Assembly (NCBI GenBank): GCA_900552245.1
Contig: URYY01000116.1
Span: 1 to 6,701 of the forward strand
From: an uncultured Opitutales bacterium
GTDB lineage: Bacteria > Verrucomicrobiota > Verrucomicrobiia > Opitutales > Intestinicryptomonadaceae
Direction: 5' to 3'
DNA length: 6,701 nucleotides
Of the stretch, positions 1 through 6,453 are shown piece by piece. The notes under the pieces are model-generated. The model saw only the letters and a list, made by a program, of their open reading frames with translations, was not told the DNA's origin and searched no databases. Each line of letters opens with the position of its first letter. Position 1 is the first letter of the stretch. The position numbers were made by a program, and so were the translations under genes.

Positions 1-117
1 GGCGGATTTAATCCAATAGATCCGCTCCCCCCTATATTTGAATACGCAAGGCAATTAAATTTGGGAGATTACCGCCCGAGTTTCTCTACATTTAAAAGGA
101 TTTTTAACAATGAGTAA
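1..117 (+). CDS. C-terminal fragment of an unrecognised protein (5' end outside window)
   Basis: Frame 1 is open from the first base to a TAA at 115-117, giving 38 residues that end in TFKRIFNNE. Frames 2 and 3 hit stops within the first 20 bases, so this is the only frame that could continue an upstream gene. The peptide has a natural protein-like composition (aromatic residues, prolines, a basic-aromatic tail), but I do not recognise the family. Its stop overlaps the start of the Nudix gene by 8 nt (ATGAGTAA), an arrangement typical of translationally coupled operon genes and supporting a real gene. No function can be assigned from so short a piece, and a chance open frame of 39 codons remains possible. 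Confidence 0.55.
   Translation, partial: GGFNPIDPLPPIFEYARQLNLGDYRPSFSTFKRIFNNE
97..100 (+). promoter_or_regulatory. Probable Shine-Dalgarno for the Nudix gene
   Basis: AGGA within TTTAAAAGGATT lies 9 nt before the ATG at 110. It supports this start. It is one of only two convincing Shine-Dalgarno-like sites among the gene starts in the window. Confidence 0.5.
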
Positions 118-655
118 AGATATAGTTTGCGCCCAAAATCCGGACGAAATATTCGACATAGTTGACGAAAACGACAATGTGGTATCCTCCGGCAAGAGAA
201 GCTACATTCATAAAAACAAGCTGCTTCACAGAGCGGTTCACGCAATATTTTTCGATAAAAAAGGAAGAATTTTGCTGCAAAAGCGCTCCGCCCTGAAAGA
301 CAGCTACCCCCTGTGCTACACAACTTCTTGCTCGGGGCACGTCGATAGCGGCGAAAGCTACGAGCAGGCTCTACTGCGCGAAACTTTTGAGGAGCTCGGC
401 GTAAAACTAAAGCTAAGCGACTTTAAAAAGATAGCAAAGCTGGGGGCTTGCGCAGAAACCGGCTTTGAGTTTATAGAGCTATTTACGACAGTTTACGAGG
501 GCGAATTTAACGTGGCTAAAGATGAAGTTGACAGCGTTGAGTGGATGGCGCCTGAAGACTTTGAAGAACTTATTAAAAGCAATCCGCAAAAAGTGACGCC
601 CTCCTTTGTGAAAGTTTACTATTGCGCCAAAGAAAATTCCGAAGGCGCAAAATAA
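110..655 (+). CDS. Nudix hydrolase, YfcD / isopentenyl-diphosphate isomerase-like
   Basis: A 181-residue Nudix-fold protein, predicted cytosolic. The Nudix box spans residues 76-98 and keeps G76, E82, R90, E91, E94, E95 and G97, the pattern that binds Mg2+ for cleavage of a nucleoside-diphosphate-linked substrate. One usually hydrophobic position is Thr92. The N-terminal EIFDIVDENDNVV, the LLHRAV stretch at 38-43 and LLQKRS at 55-60 are typical of the subgroup that includes E. coli YfcD and resembles type 1 Idi. The real substrate cannot be read from sequence, and isomerase activity is not implied. The ATG at 110 is chosen because the domain begins about 14 residues later and an AGGA (97-100) lies 9 nt upstream. 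It overlaps the upstream stop by 8 nt and precedes dapA by 51 nt, so it may share a transcript with the dap genes. Confidence 0.9.
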   Translation: MSKDIVCAQNPDEIFDIVDENDNVVSSGKRSYIHKNKLLHRAVHAIFFDKKGRILLQKRSALKDSYPLCYTTSCSGHVDSGESYEQALLRETFEELGVKLKLSDFKKIAKLGACAETGFEFIELFTTVYEGEFNVAKDEVDSVEWMAPEDFEELIKSNPQKVTPSFVKVYYCAKENSEGAK

Positions 656-706
656 TTGTTGTAAAACCGGGTAAAACAGTTTTTTTTCAATGCACATTAA
701 AATTTT

Positions 707-1600
707 ATGAATATTGAGAATATCTCTGGAGTTTGGACGGCGCTAGTTACCCCCATGAATGAGGACGGCTCCGTCGATTACAAGTCGCTTGAAGCTCTCG
801 TTGAGCAACAGATTGCGGGAGGCGTTGACGGAATAGTTGCAGTCGGAACTACGGGCGAGTCGCCCACGCTAACTCCGCGCGAGCACATAGATGTTATAGC
901 AAAAATTCACAAATTTGCAGCCGGCAGAATTCCGATTCTAGCAGGGACCGGCTCAAATTCAACCGCCGAGACTGTAGATATGACGAGGGAGTGCGACGAG
1001 CTCGGCCTCGACGGCTTTTTGATTGTTGCGCCCTACTACAATAAGCCGACGCAAGAGGGAGTTTTTCTGCACTTTTCGGAAGTTGCAAAGATTACGGAAA
1101 AGCCCATAGTTTTATACTCTATTCCCGGGCGTTGCGGAATTGCGATAGAAAACGATACAGCCCTTCGCCTGCGCGAGGCCTACCCGAATTTTATAGCTAT
1201 AAAAGAAGCCGGCGGCAAAGTTGAAAAGGTCGCGGACATGTATGCCCGCGCAAACGGCAAAATGAATATTTTAAGCGGCGACGACGGCCTTACTTTGGAC
1301 TTTATGAAGGCCGGCGCAAGCGGAGTTGTGAGCGTTGCCTCAAACATAATACCGGAAGCCATGGTGGAAATGGTTAAGACGGCTCGCGACGGCAAGTGGC
1401 AAGAAGCCCAGGCTATGAACGAAAAGTTCCACGCGTTATTTAAGAATCTATTTATAGAGCCAAATCCGGTTCCGGCAAAATTTGCCCTCGCAAAAGCAGG
1501 TTTTATAGCAAACTCAAAAGTAAGGCTGCCGCTTTGCGAAATGACAAAGCAACACAAGCAGATTTTAATGCAGGATTTGCAAGATTTAAACATCATATAG
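707..1600 (+). CDS. dapA: 4-hydroxy-tetrahydrodipicolinate synthase (DapA)
   Basis: DapA condenses pyruvate with aspartate-4-semialdehyde, the committed step to diaminopimelate and lysine. The 297-residue length is normal for this cytosolic TIM-barrel family. The substrate-binding GTTGES motif is at residues 47-52 (T48, T49). The catalytic tyrosine is Y137 in LYSIPGRCG with R142 following. The Schiff-base lysine is K166 in AIKEAGG. The loop reads YSIPGRCG where many homologues have YNVPGRTG; the catalytic Tyr and Arg are unaffected. Relatives such as N-acetylneuraminate lyase share the fold, but the immediate neighbour dapB (3-nt gap) makes the dap role very likely. No Shine-Dalgarno precedes the ATG: the leader is AT-rich with a run of eight T. 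The domain starts at the usual distance from this Met. Confidence 0.96.
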   Translation: MNIENISGVWTALVTPMNEDGSVDYKSLEALVEQQIAGGVDGIVAVGTTGESPTLTPREHIDVIAKIHKFAAGRIPILAGTGSNSTAETVDMTRECDELGLDGFLIVAPYYNKPTQEGVFLHFSEVAKITEKPIVLYSIPGRCGIAIENDTALRLREAYPNFIAIKEAGGKVEKVADMYARANGKMNILSGDDGLTLDFMKAGASGVVSVASNIIPEAMVEMVKTARDGKWQEAQAMNEKFHALFKNLFIEPNPVPAKFALAKAGFIANSKVRLPLCEMTKQHKQILMQDLQDLNII

Positions 1601-1603
1601 CAT

Positions 1604-2332
1604 ATGACTAAGATTTTATTAAACGGATTTAAGGGTCGAATGGGTCAAGCCATAGCTTCCGCCGCTAAGGAGGCCGGCTGCGAAGTAGTCTGCGCTTGCG
1701 ACATGGGCGACAATCCTGAAAGCGGGATAGCTACTTGCGATGTCGTTGTAGACTTTTCCTTCCGCGAGGCGACGGCTCCGCTAGCCAAGCTTTGTGCAAA
1801 GTACAAAAAGCCCCTTGTAATAGGAACCACGGGGCACTCGCAAGAACAGCGCGAAGAAATTTTAGCCTGCGCTAAAGAAATTCCCATAGTTTGGGCGGGC
1901 AACTACTCAATCGGTGTAAACTTGCTAAACTACCTCACAAAGATTGCGGCTAGAGTTTTGCCGGAAAGCTACGATATTGAGATAGTTGAAATGCACCACC
2001 GCTTCAAGAAAGACGCGCCTAGCGGAACGGCGGAAAAGTTGCTAAACATAGTAAAGGAAGCCAGAAGCTTGCAAGATAGCGAAGTTATCTACGGCAGGCA
2101 TGGGCTAGTAGGCGAGCGCCCCGCAAGGCAAGTTGGCGTGCATGCTCTCAGGGGTGGAAGCGTAGTTGGCGACCACACTGTAATATTTGCTGCAGACGGA
2201 GAGCGCTTGGAGCTTACGCACAAGGCTTCAGACAGGAAGATTTTTGCGCTCGGTGCCTTGAGGGCCGCCAATTGGCTCAAGGGCAAGGCTGCCGGACTCT
2301 ACGGAATGGAAGATGTCTTGGAGCTTAAGTGA
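1604..2332 (+). CDS. dapB: 4-hydroxy-tetrahydrodipicolinate reductase (DapB)
   Basis: DapB reduces the DapA product to tetrahydrodipicolinate with NAD(P)H, in the lysine/diaminopimelate pathway. The protein is 242 residues, at the short end of the usual range. The N-terminal Rossmann motif is NGFKGRMG (7-14), the GTTGH segment lies at 74-78, and the conserved AGNYSIGVN loop is at 98-106. The family signature EMHHRFKKDAPSGTA at 129-143 carries the catalytic pair H131 and K135 (equivalent to E. coli H159 and K163). The NADPH-specificity region after GRMG was not resolved further. The gene begins 3 nt after the dapA stop with no Shine-Dalgarno, consistent with coupled translation. A strong terminator follows, so it is the last gene of this transcription unit. 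Confidence 0.96.
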   Translation: MTKILLNGFKGRMGQAIASAAKEAGCEVVCACDMGDNPESGIATCDVVVDFSFREATAPLAKLCAKYKKPLVIGTTGHSQEQREEILACAKEIPIVWAGNYSIGVNLLNYLTKIAARVLPESYDIEIVEMHHRFKKDAPSGTAEKLLNIVKEARSLQDSEVIYGRHGLVGERPARQVGVHALRGGSVVGDHTVIFAADGERLELTHKASDRKIFALGALRAANWLKGKAAGLYGMEDVLELK

Positions 2333-2354
2333 GACTCTAAGTTTTTATTTTAAG

Positions 2355-2393
2355 CCCGCCCATAGCTTTTTGCTTGAGGCGGGATTTTTTTTT
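2355..2393 (+). terminator. Rho-independent terminator after dapB
   Basis: CCCGCC (2355-2360) pairs exactly with GGCGGG (2378-2383), and an inner AGC/GCT pairing around TTTTT can extend the hairpin. An A and then nine T (2385-2393) follow. It begins 23 nt after the dapB stop and separates the dap genes from ruvA. The T-run ends only 17 nt before the ruvA ATG. Confidence 0.88.
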
Positions 2394-2410
2394 AATAGGC
2401 TTACCTGTTT

Positions 2411-3010
2411 ATGATAGTGGCAATCAGAGGTAAACTTGCAAAATCAACACCGCTTAGCGCAATCTTGGACGTAAACGGGATATACTACGAGGTTAACATA
2501 CCCGTGACAACAGCTGAGCGCCTTCCTGCAATAGGCGCCGAAACCTTCCTGCATACGCTTGCAATATACCGCGAGGATTCGCAAAGTTTGTACGGTTTTG
2601 CCAGCGCAAGCGACAGAGATTTCTTCAAGCTTTTAATTGAAAAGGTGTCGGGCATAGGTCCAAAAATTGCGCTTAACATATTAAGCAGAATGTCGGTTGA
2701 GACGCTGAAGGCCGCGATAGATTCCGGAGATGTGAGCCTGCTTTCAAAGTGCCCTGGAATAGGCAAAAAGACGGCAGAAAGGCTGATAGTAGAGCTTCGC
2801 GGAGCTTTCGCAAAAATCGCAGGGGCTTTTCAATCAGAAGCGTCGCTTTCCCAATCCGGGGCTCAGAGTGCGGCTTCAGATGCAGTTGCAGCACTAGTCG
2901 CCTTGGGGTACAAATTGGCTGACGCCGATAAGGCCGTTAGAAGCGCCCTCTCAAAACTACCTGAAGACGCCAGCACCGAGGCTATAATAAAGGCAGCCCT
3001 GAGGGCTTAG
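2411..3010 (+). CDS. ruvA: Holliday junction branch migration protein RuvA
   Basis: RuvA binds four-way DNA junctions as a tetramer and loads the RuvB motor in recombinational repair. The protein is 199 residues, the normal length. Domain I begins MIVAIRGKL and carries the acidic pin E55-D56 in YREDSQ, at the same numbering as E. coli. Domain II has two helix-hairpin-helix motifs, VSGIGPKIA (79-87) and CPGIGKKTAERL (114-125). After a Ser/Ala/Gln-rich linker (about 140-155), domain III (SDAVAALVALGY onward) supplies the RuvB-binding module. The ATG at 2411 gives the exact conserved N-terminus. It lies just beyond the dapB terminator, with no Shine-Dalgarno visible. No ruvB or ruvC is in the window. 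It is followed after 2 nt by the regulator gene, so the two are probably co-transcribed. Confidence 0.96.
   Translation: MIVAIRGKLAKSTPLSAILDVNGIYYEVNIPVTTAERLPAIGAETFLHTLAIYREDSQSLYGFASASDRDFFKLLIEKVSGIGPKIALNILSRMSVETLKAAIDSGDVSLLSKCPGIGKKTAERLIVELRGAFAKIAGAFQSEASLSQSGAQSAASDAVAALVALGYKLADADKAVRSALSKLPEDASTEAIIKAALRA
3001..3005 (+). promoter_or_regulatory. Shine-Dalgarno for the regulator gene, inside the ruvA 3' end
   Basis: GAGGG in the last codons of ruvA is 7 nt upstream of the ATG at 3013. It supports that start and implies ruvA and the regulator are on one mRNA. Confidence 0.55.
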
Positions 3011-3012
3011 AT

Positions 3013-4602
3013 ATGGATTCTGCCACAAGCTACAGCGGCAAGAGAAATTACAATAATCTGGAGATGGCAGTGCTGCACCAGATTAGCCGCGTTTTAGTCC
3101 ATAAGACAAACGTAAACCAGCTCTTAAAAGATGTTCTTCAAATTTTAAATTCGGAAATGGGCCTGCTTCGCGGAACCGTGACTCTCAGGCAGGGGGACCT
3201 TCTGTTTATAGAGGCAAGCCACGGAATGACACTGGAAGAAATAAAAAGGGGCGTTTACCGAATAGGAGAGGGAGTTACCGGGCAAGTGGCGGCCCACGCA
3301 AAGTCTAGAATAATACCCGACATAGCCTCCTCCACCGAATTTTTAAATCGCACAAAGACTCGCCAAGCGGGCAAGAATATAGCCTTTATATGCGTGCCTT
3401 TCATATATCAAGAGCAAGTTATAGGCACTCTCTCTATAGATAGAATAGTGTCGCCCGAAACGAACTTGCGCCGCGACTTGAGCCTGCTTGAGACTATAGC
3501 AAATATTATGGCGGACGCCGTATCGGTACTCTTTTTAAAGAATCAGGAGCGCGACCAACTCTTGGAGGAAAATAGACGCCTGAGACTCGAACTTAGCGAT
3601 AAAATCGCCCGAGGCTCAATCATAGGCAAGTGCAATTCTATGCAGAAAGTGCTAAGCGACATCTCCCACCTTTCGCAGAGCGATGCGCCGGTTTTAATAA
3701 GGGGCGAGAGCGGAACCGGCAAAAAGCTGGTCGCAAAAGCTATAGTCGCAAATTCTTCGCGCAAGGACAGGCCCTTTGAGTCGCTAAACTGCGTCGCGAT
3801 GCCGGATGCGGTAATTTCAAACGAGCTTTTCGGCTACGAAAAGGGAGCATTTGCCTCGGCTTCATCGAGGAAAGTAGGGCTATTGGAAAGCGCGGACAAG
3901 GGGACGATTTTTATCGACAAAATAGGAGACTTGGGCATGGAAAACCAGCTTAAGTTGCTGAGGTACATGCAGGAAAAGACCTTTTACAGGTCGGGCGGAG
4001 GGCAGATGCTGCACTCGGATGTCCGCATAATAGCGGCAAGCGGCAAGGATTTGGAGGAGATGGTATCTCTCGGCACTTTCAGGGAAGATTTGTATTTGCT
4101 CTTAAATTCATTTACCATACACTTGCCCGCATTGCGCGATAGAAGAAGCGACATCACGCTGCTTGCCGAGCACTTTGTGTCTAAATTCTCGCAAAAGCAC
4201 AAAAAGCAGGTCAAGCGCATATCCACACCCGCCATAAATATGCTCATGAATTACTACTGGCCCGGCAATGTGCGCGAGCTTGAAAACTGCATAGAAAGCG
4301 CGGTTATAAATGCGAGCGACCAAGTAATTTACGGCTACAATCTGCCGCCGACTCTCCAGACCTCGCAATCTGCGCAGGGCTCGCCCGCCCTATCCGATGA
4401 AGTTTGCAAGGATTTTACTTCAAGCGTGCGCTCCTTTGAGAGAGAGCTAATAAGCGAGGCTCTAAAAAACTGCCGCGGTAACGCCAGCGCCGCCGCTCGC
4501 TACTTGGGAATTTCCCAGCGAATAATGAATTACAAGATGAAAAATTTGGCTATAGATTCCTCTCTATATAAAAAGCTAGCAAAGCGCGGAAAGCGCAAGT
4601 AG
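3013..4602 (+). CDS. NifA-type GAF/AAA+/Fis-HTH regulator with degenerate sigma54-activation motifs
   Basis: A 529-residue protein with the layout of a sigma54 enhancer-binding protein: a GAF sensor domain (about 32-172, ending VPFIYQEQVIGTLSIDR), a helical linker (173-198), an AAA+ domain (about 202-435) and a Fis-type helix-turn-helix (about 478-515, GNASAAARYLGISQR). Walker A GESGTGK (231-237), N259 of the LNC motif and the sensor II region PGNVREL (417-423) are intact. The usual activation residues are not. GAFTGA, which contacts sigma54, reads GAFASA (278-283). Walker B reads IFIDK (299-303), with K303 in place of the catalytic Glu. Sensor I ATN reads ASG (342-344). Of the two arginine fingers, the first is kept (R357) and the second is L363. 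The Glu after the Walker A Lys is K238. The frame is otherwise complete, so this is not an ordinary pseudogene. I infer a DNA-binding, GAF-sensing regulator that probably does not remodel sigma54 holoenzyme by ATP hydrolysis. Target genes are unknown; ruvA is 2 nt upstream and enzyme I is downstream. Confidence 0.9.
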   Translation: MDSATSYSGKRNYNNLEMAVLHQISRVLVHKTNVNQLLKDVLQILNSEMGLLRGTVTLRQGDLLFIEASHGMTLEEIKRGVYRIGEGVTGQVAAHAKSRIIPDIASSTEFLNRTKTRQAGKNIAFICVPFIYQEQVIGTLSIDRIVSPETNLRRDLSLLETIANIMADAVSVLFLKNQERDQLLEENRRLRLELSDKIARGSIIGKCNSMQKVLSDISHLSQSDAPVLIRGESGTGKKLVAKAIVANSSRKDRPFESLNCVAMPDAVISNELFGYEKGAFASASSRKVGLLESADKGTIFIDKIGDLGMENQLKLLRYMQEKTFYRSGGGQMLHSDVRIIAASGKDLEEMVSLGTFREDLYLLLNSFTIHLPALRDRRSDITLLAEHFVSKFSQKHKKQVKRISTPAINMLMNYYWPGNVRELENCIESAVINASDQVIYGYNLPPTLQTSQSAQGSPALSDEVCKDFTSSVRSFERELISEALKNCRGNASAAARYLGISQRIMNYKMKNLAIDSSLYKKLAKRGKRK

Positions 4603-4643
4603 CCCATGCGGGGCAAAAAGGAAAGTTAAACGCAAAAAAAGAG

Positions 4644-4672
4644 TTGCCTTGAGGGACATAAAATCCGATAAC
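4644..4672 (+). promoter_or_regulatory. Weak candidate sigma70-type promoter before enzyme I
   Basis: TTGCCT (4644-4649) and GATAAC (4667-4672) are separated by exactly 17 nt in the 78-nt gap after the regulator. If used, transcription would start almost at the ATG at 4681, giving a leaderless or near-leaderless message. The -10 element is only a partial match, so this is suggestive only. The gap otherwise holds an A-rich stretch and a short GCCC/GGGC inverted repeat just after the regulator stop with no T-run. Confidence 0.25.
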
Positions 4673-4680
4673 TTCACGAA

Positions 4681-6453
4681 ATGGATAATTCACAACAGAG
4701 CCAAGAAAAGAAATTTACCGGTATAGGCGTGTCAAACGGCACAGCTTGCGGCAAGGCTTTCGTTGTGATACGAAGCGTTGGCCAAGTTCCCATGTACGAA
4801 ATTTCGCCCTCGCAATTTGACGGCGAAAAGAAGCGCTTCGAGCAGGCCATCTTAAAGGCGCACCAAGATATATGCTACTTAAAGGACGAACTTTCGCAAA
4901 AAATAGGCGAAGACGAGGCGTCTATATTTGACGCGCACTTGCTCGTTCTAGAAGACGTGGCAATAATAAACGAAGTCTACTCTTTAATGCGCGAAAAGAA
5001 CCTCAATATAGAGGCCTGCTACAAGCAGGTTGTCGATAGGTTTATTCAGGCTTTTGACGAGATAGACGACCCGTTTATGCGCGAGAGAATAGCCGACATA
5101 AAAGACGTATCTCGCCGAGTACTAAATAACTTGATGGGCCATGAGGAGAAATCTACGGTCACTCTTGGGGAGCCGGTAATTTTGGTATCGACCGATTTTA
5201 CGCCCTCGGACTTTGCGATTGTAGACAAGACAAAGGTTTTGGGAATAGTTACTGAGCGCGGTTCAATGACTAGCCATACCGCGATTTTAGCGCGTTCGCT
5301 GCGAGTTCCCTGCGTTGTTGGGGTTAAGCTTGAAGATGCCGCCATAGAAAAAGATACGCAAGTTCTGATAGACGGCTACAAGGGCTTAGTATTCAAAAAC
5401 CCCTCGGCTGACACACTCAAGAAATACACAGAGATAGAGAGCATACACAGGGAGATTGAAAAGATATTCGATTCCTCCCTGCCCTTTGAGTCAGAAACTA
5501 CCGATGGGCACAAAGTGGCGCTTTGCATAAATATTTCAAAGGCTGCGGACATACCGCTAGCAGATAAGAATTTTACCGATGGCGTTGGGCTTTTTAGGAC
5601 TGAGAACTTCTTTATGGATAAGGGAGACTTCCCCGATGAGGAAACCCAGTTTGAGGCCTATAAAGATGCAGCTATAAGAGCCGGCGGAAAGCCCGTAGTG
5701 ATACGCACGATGGACTTGGGCGGAGACAAGACGCTGCCTATGATAAAGGAGATTTATCAGGAAGAAAATCCATTTATGGGTTACAGAGCGATTCGCTTTT
5801 GCCTGGATAGAGTGGATATTTTCACCCAACAGCTAAAGGCTATTTTGCGGGCCAGCGCATTTGGAAACGTCAAGATTCTCTACCCCATGATAAGCGGGAT
5901 AAACGAGCTTATAAGGGCAAACGACGTTCTTGAGCAGGCAAAGCTTGCCCTGAAAAACGAGGGTAAGGATTTCAACGAAAACATAGAAGTCGGAATAATG
6001 ATAGAGGTTCCGAGCGCCGCGATGATAATAGATATTTTGGCGCGGCACTGCAACTTCTTAAGCATAGGCACGAACGACTTGATACAGTACCTCTTGGCTG
6101 TTGACAGGGTAAACGACCATGTTGCGCACCTCTACAATCCGGCAAATCCTGCGGTAATAAGAACTTTAAATAAGATTATAAAAGACGGCAAGGCCGCGGG
6201 GCTCAGGGTTTCGGTTTGCGGTGAGATTGCGGCGGATCCAATATTTGCAATTCTGCTTGTCGGAATGGGTATAGATTCGCTCAGCATGTCTATTGCCGCT
6301 ATAAGCGAAATAAAATTTTTGCTCAGAAAAGTGTCGTTTAAAGACTTGCAGGAACTTGCGGAGGAAGCGCTAAAGCAGAACCGCTCGCGCGACATACTGA
6401 CGATTCTGCGCCATTTTAGAAACGAGCAAATGAAAAAGTACATTCGCATATGA
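4681..6453 (+). CDS. ptsP: Phosphoenolpyruvate-protein phosphotransferase (PTS enzyme I)
   Basis: Enzyme I takes phosphate from PEP onto a histidine and passes it to HPr or NPr at the head of the PTS. At 590 residues it is close to the 575 of E. coli EI. The N-terminus (FTGIGVSNGTACGKA, 12-26) matches the EI start, so no GAF domain precedes it as in true EI-Ntr; ptsI would be an equally fair symbol. The phospho-acceptor is H199 in RGSMTSHTAILAR, where many relatives have GGxTSHT. The C-terminal PEP-binding barrel keeps R306 (LFRTE), R342 (RTMDLGGDK), the ENPFMGYRAIR stretch, E442, N465-D466 (GTNDL), R476 and C513 (VCGE). These line up with E. coli catalytic positions at offsets of 10-11. An in-frame stop at 4669 with no start codon after it fixes 4681 as the earliest start. 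No clear Shine-Dalgarno is seen. No HPr or EII gene is in the window. Confidence 0.94.
   Translation: MDNSQQSQEKKFTGIGVSNGTACGKAFVVIRSVGQVPMYEISPSQFDGEKKRFEQAILKAHQDICYLKDELSQKIGEDEASIFDAHLLVLEDVAIINEVYSLMREKNLNIEACYKQVVDRFIQAFDEIDDPFMRERIADIKDVSRRVLNNLMGHEEKSTVTLGEPVILVSTDFTPSDFAIVDKTKVLGIVTERGSMTSHTAILARSLRVPCVVGVKLEDAAIEKDTQVLIDGYKGLVFKNPSADTLKKYTEIESIHREIEKIFDSSLPFESETTDGHKVALCINISKAADIPLADKNFTDGVGLFRTENFFMDKGDFPDEETQFEAYKDAAIRAGGKPVVIRTMDLGGDKTLPMIKEIYQEENPFMGYRAIRFCLDRVDIFTQQLKAILRASAFGNVKILYPMISGINELIRANDVLEQAKLALKNEGKDFNENIEVGIMIEVPSAAMIIDILARHCNFLSIGTNDLIQYLLAVDRVNDHVAHLYNPANPAVIRTLNKIIKDGKAAGLRVSVCGEIAADPIFAILLVGMGIDSLSMSIAAISEIKFLLRKVSFKDLQELAEEALKQNRSRDILTILRHFRNEQMKKYIRI

Noticed and set aside
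661..687. GTAAAAC repeated at 10-nt spacing plus a T-run before dapA, as an operator or terminator
   Set aside because: Two imperfect AT-rich copies are likely by chance, and the AAAAC/GTTTT pairing is too weak for a terminator.
1180..1596. Minus-strand open frame of 138 codons opposite dapA
   Set aside because: It lies wholly inside a well-supported dapA, has no recognisable family features, and is a codon-bias shadow. The same applies to the other minus-strand frames opposite dapB, ruvA, the regulator and enzyme I.
3013..4602. Regulator as a plain pseudogene
   Set aside because: The frame is unbroken over 529 codons, the start has a good Shine-Dalgarno, and the GAF, Walker A, sensor II and HTH regions are well conserved. 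Changes cluster at activation motifs rather than being scattered nonsense or frameshifts.
4602..4614. GCCC/GGGC inverted repeat just after the regulator stop, as a terminator
   Set aside because: The stem is only 4 bp and is followed by A-rich sequence, with no T-run on either strand.
4606..4629. Short ORF of 7 codons (ATG to TAA) between the regulator and enzyme I
   Set aside because: Too short, with no Shine-Dalgarno and no regulatory-leader features such as runs of one amino-acid codon.
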